Positions 62,185-64,000 of a stretch of 64,000 nucleotides of DNA are shown here, piece by piece. Below the pieces are notes generated by a model that made no database searches, was not told the DNA's origin, and saw nothing but the letters and a program-made list of their open reading frames with translations. Origin of the DNA: an uncultured Clostridia bacterium (GTDB lineage Bacteria > Bacillota > Clostridia > TANB77 > CAG-508). Both the position numbers and the translations under genes were made by a program. Location of the stretch: assembly GCA_934149075.1 (NCBI GenBank), contig CAKPDR010000004.1:1-64000 (forward strand). The letters are read 5' to 3'. The stretch's first letter is position 1, and each line of letters opens with the position of its first letter.

Positions 62185-63827
62185 TACCCTTCTATTACAT
62201 TTAGAATTTGTTTTTCCAAATCTTTAATTTTTTCATTGATTCTAAATATGTCTTCATCTCTTAAGCTGTCATTTTCAACATCTTCCCTGACACTTACTTC
62301 CATATCTATTAATTCATGTTGTAATTTGCTTAGTCTTTCTAAAACTTCCTGTCTTACACTCTTAGCTTTTCTGATTTTAATTTTATTTACAACTCTTAAT
62401 TTATCTGATAATTCGTAGGTTTCACCATATTCAGGAATCGAAACACCTATTCCTGTTCCTTCTATAATTTTATCTCTTAATACTTCTTGTGATTCTTCTT
62501 CACCATGTACTAAAAATATGTGCTTAGGTTTTGTTATAAATGAATATACAAAATTCATTAACCATTCTTGATCTGCATGACCTGAATATCCTTCAATATA
62601 TTCAATTCTTGCATTTACTGCAAATTCTTCTCCAAATATTGTTACTTTTTTTGCTCCATTTACTATTGAATATCCAAGTGTTCCTGGTGCTTGATATCCT
62701 ACAAATAATATTGTGCTATTTGGATTCCAAATATTGTGTTTTAAGTGATGTTTTATTCTTCCTACATCACACATTCCACTTGCAGATATTATTACTGCCG
62801 GTTCATTGCTTTCATTTAGTGCTTTTGACTCATCTGCTGTTGGTGTAAATTTTAGTCCTGGAAATTCTAGTGGATTATCTCCTCTTTCCATTTCTTCTTT
62901 TATTTCATCTTCAAATAATTCTGTATTTTGTTTGAAGATTTCTGTTGCTGATATTGCTAGTGGACTATCTACATATACAGGCGCTTTCATCAATGTTTTG
63001 TATTTTCTGATAAATTCTTGATCATCTGTATTTTCTTTAATTTTATTTAATTCGTATAGGATTTCTTGTGTTCTTCCTACTGCAAATGATGGTATTACTA
63101 CTGTCCCTCTGTTGTCCAGTGTTTCTGATACTATATTTAAAAATAGCTCCGCTTTTTGATTATTTTTCATATGCAATCTACTTCCATATGTTGATTCCAT
63201 AACTAAATAATCGCAATCATCAATCATTGTTGGAGAAGATAATAATGGTATATCATTATTTCCTATATCTCCTGAAAATACTGCTTTTGTTTCTTTTCCA
63301 TCTTCTTTAACCCATATTTCTATTATACTTGATCCTAACATATGTCCAGCATCATTAAATCTTACATATATGTCTTCTGCTACTTGTATTATTTCATCAT
63401 ATTTGATTGGTACAAAAAGTTCTTGACAATTTATTGCATCTTCTGCTGTATATAATGGTGGTAGTGTTTCTTCACCTTTTCTTAATCTCTTCTTGTTTTT
63501 CCATTCTGATTCCATTTCTTGTATGTGTCCACTGTCTGGTAACATTATTCCACACAAGTCACATGTTGCTTTGTGTGCATATATTGGGCCTTTAAATCCT
63601 TCATTATATAATTTTGGTATTCTTCCTGAATGGTCGATATGTGCATGTGTTAATAACATGAAATCTATTTCTGCTGGATTATAATCAAATGGTTTATAAT
63701 TTTCTAATTCTAGTTCTGCTCTTCCTTGATACATTCCACAGTCTACTAAAAATTTTTTTCCTGCTGCTTCTACTAAAAAGTTTGATCCTGTTACTATTTT
63801 TGTTGCACCTAAAAATGTTATTTTCAT
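62184..63827 (-). CDS. Beta-CASP metallo-beta-lactamase RNase family protein
   Basis: 547 residues. The metallo-beta-lactamase motif is H61-A-H63-I-D65-H66 (LLTHAHIDHSGRIP), with later motifs FNDAGHMLGS, FSGDIGNND, a beta-CASP region with VVIPSFAVGRTQEILYEL, and a C-terminal VHGEEESQ. This is the COG1236 (Ysh1/CPSF-like) exonuclease type, distinct from RNase J. A C-terminal helical tail (about 480-547) is extra. It probably processes RNA in the cytoplasm. AAAGGA lies upstream of the ATG. Confidence 0.93.
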   Translation of the reverse strand: MKITFLGATKIVTGSNFLVEAAGKKFLVDCGMYQGRAELELENYKPFDYNPAEIDFMLLTHAHIDHSGRIPKLYNEGFKGPIYAHKATCDLCGIMLPDSGHIQEMESEWKNKKRLRKGEETLPPLYTAEDAINCQELFVPIKYDEIIQVAEDIYVRFNDAGHMLGSSIIEIWVKEDGKETKAVFSGDIGNNDIPLLSSPTMIDDCDYLVMESTYGSRLHMKNNQKAELFLNIVSETLDNRGTVVIPSFAVGRTQEILYELNKIKENTDDQEFIRKYKTLMKAPVYVDSPLAISATEIFKQNTELFEDEIKEEMERGDNPLEFPGLKFTPTADESKALNESNEPAVIISASGMCDVGRIKHHLKHNIWNPNSTILFVGYQAPGTLGYSIVNGAKKVTIFGEEFAVNARIEYIEGYSGHADQEWLMNFVYSFITKPKHIFLVHGEEESQEVLRDKIIEGTGIGVSIPEYGETYELSDKLRVVNKIKIRKAKSVRQEVLERLSKLQHELIDMEVSVREDVENDSLRDEDIFRINEKIKDLEKQILNVIEG

Positions 63828-63863
63828 AAATTAATCCTTTCTTTTTATATAAAGTTTTTGATT

Positions 63864-64000
63864 TTATATAAATATCTTTAATTTTTTATTTAACTTAATT
63901 TTTTCAATTGGTTTTATTTCAAATTTTTCTTCTGTTATATTTTCATCAAATATTTGTATATAATATTTTTCAGTTTCTTTTGTTATTTTATAATATAACT
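63864..64000 (-). CDS. 3' end of an unrecognised gene
   Basis: About 45 codons are open from the right edge to a TAA at 63866-63864. The end reads EKFEIKPIEKIKLNKKLKIFI: Lys/Ile-rich, no motif. It runs in the same direction as the beta-CASP gene, 36 nt upstream of it. The codon use fits the neighbouring genes, but the fragment is too short to identify. Confidence 0.5.
   Translation of the reverse strand, partial: LYYKITKETEKYYIQIFDENITEEKFEIKPIEKIKLNKKLKIFI

Noticed and set aside
1..64000. Diversity-generating retroelement acting on the lectin-fold modules
   Set aside because: No reverse transcriptase or template repeat is visible in the window; the idea is kept only as a test to run on the genome.

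Overview
The window is strongly AT-rich and comes from an anaerobic, spore-forming member of the Bacillota (Clostridia), probably an uncultured gut-type lineage. Supporting genes are an electron-bifurcating [FeFe]-hydrogenase (hydABC), the sporulation genes yunB, spoVG, gerW/ytfJ and a sipL-like LysM gene, and the housekeeping genes scpA, recX, smpB, rpmE, recN and fba. Shine-Dalgarno sequences are of the strong AAAGGAGG type and the promoters are consensus sigma-A-like. Species assignment is not possible from sequence reading alone.

Layout. (1) 1-19844, minus strand: one uninterrupted gene for a giant exported protein of at least 6,614 residues that runs off the left edge. It is built from seven formylglycine-generating-enzyme-like (C-type-lectin fold) modules, three other lectin-like (DUF6273-like) modules, two blocks of 29-residue BspA/DUF285 repeats and many Ig-like spacers. 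(2) About 20.0-40 kb: an Rpn-type PD-(D/E)XK nuclease, a surface protein, the hydC-hydB-membrane ORF-hydA operon, two tandem unknown paralogues, a REP-associated tyrosine transposase (RAYT), sporulation genes, rpmE and a membrane glycosyltransferase. Nearly all gaps between minus-strand genes here carry copies of one imperfect palindrome of about 31 nt (24 copies counted in the window), usually in pairs or triplets and mostly placed within 5 nt of a stop codon. This looks like a clostridial REP/RAYT system. (3) 39.7-47.2 kb: housekeeping genes (gerW, DUF2953, scpA, recX, smpB, fba, recN with a LexA-like box). (4) 47.3-47.8 kb: a 449-bp nested foldback element. (5) 47.9-60.1 kb: a surface-protein island. 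It holds an anchored cohesin protein followed by a dockerin-Big_2-helveticin-J-like protein, a decayed copy of the latter in their leader, and two large papain-fold proteins with LPKAG-type sorting tails, one of which has Ser-His-Asp in place of Cys-His-Asn. (6) 60.2-64 kb: a GH15 glucoamylase-like gene, a beta-CASP metallo-beta-lactamase gene, and the 3' end of an unrecognised gene.

How the parts may fit together (inference): the cohesin protein probably holds the dockerin-bearing helveticin-like protein at the cell surface, next to two sorted papain-fold proteins, while the giant lectin-fold protein displays many modules whose predicted ligand-facing tips differ although their scaffolds are nearly identical. 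The RAYT is the best candidate for mobilising the interspersed palindromes.
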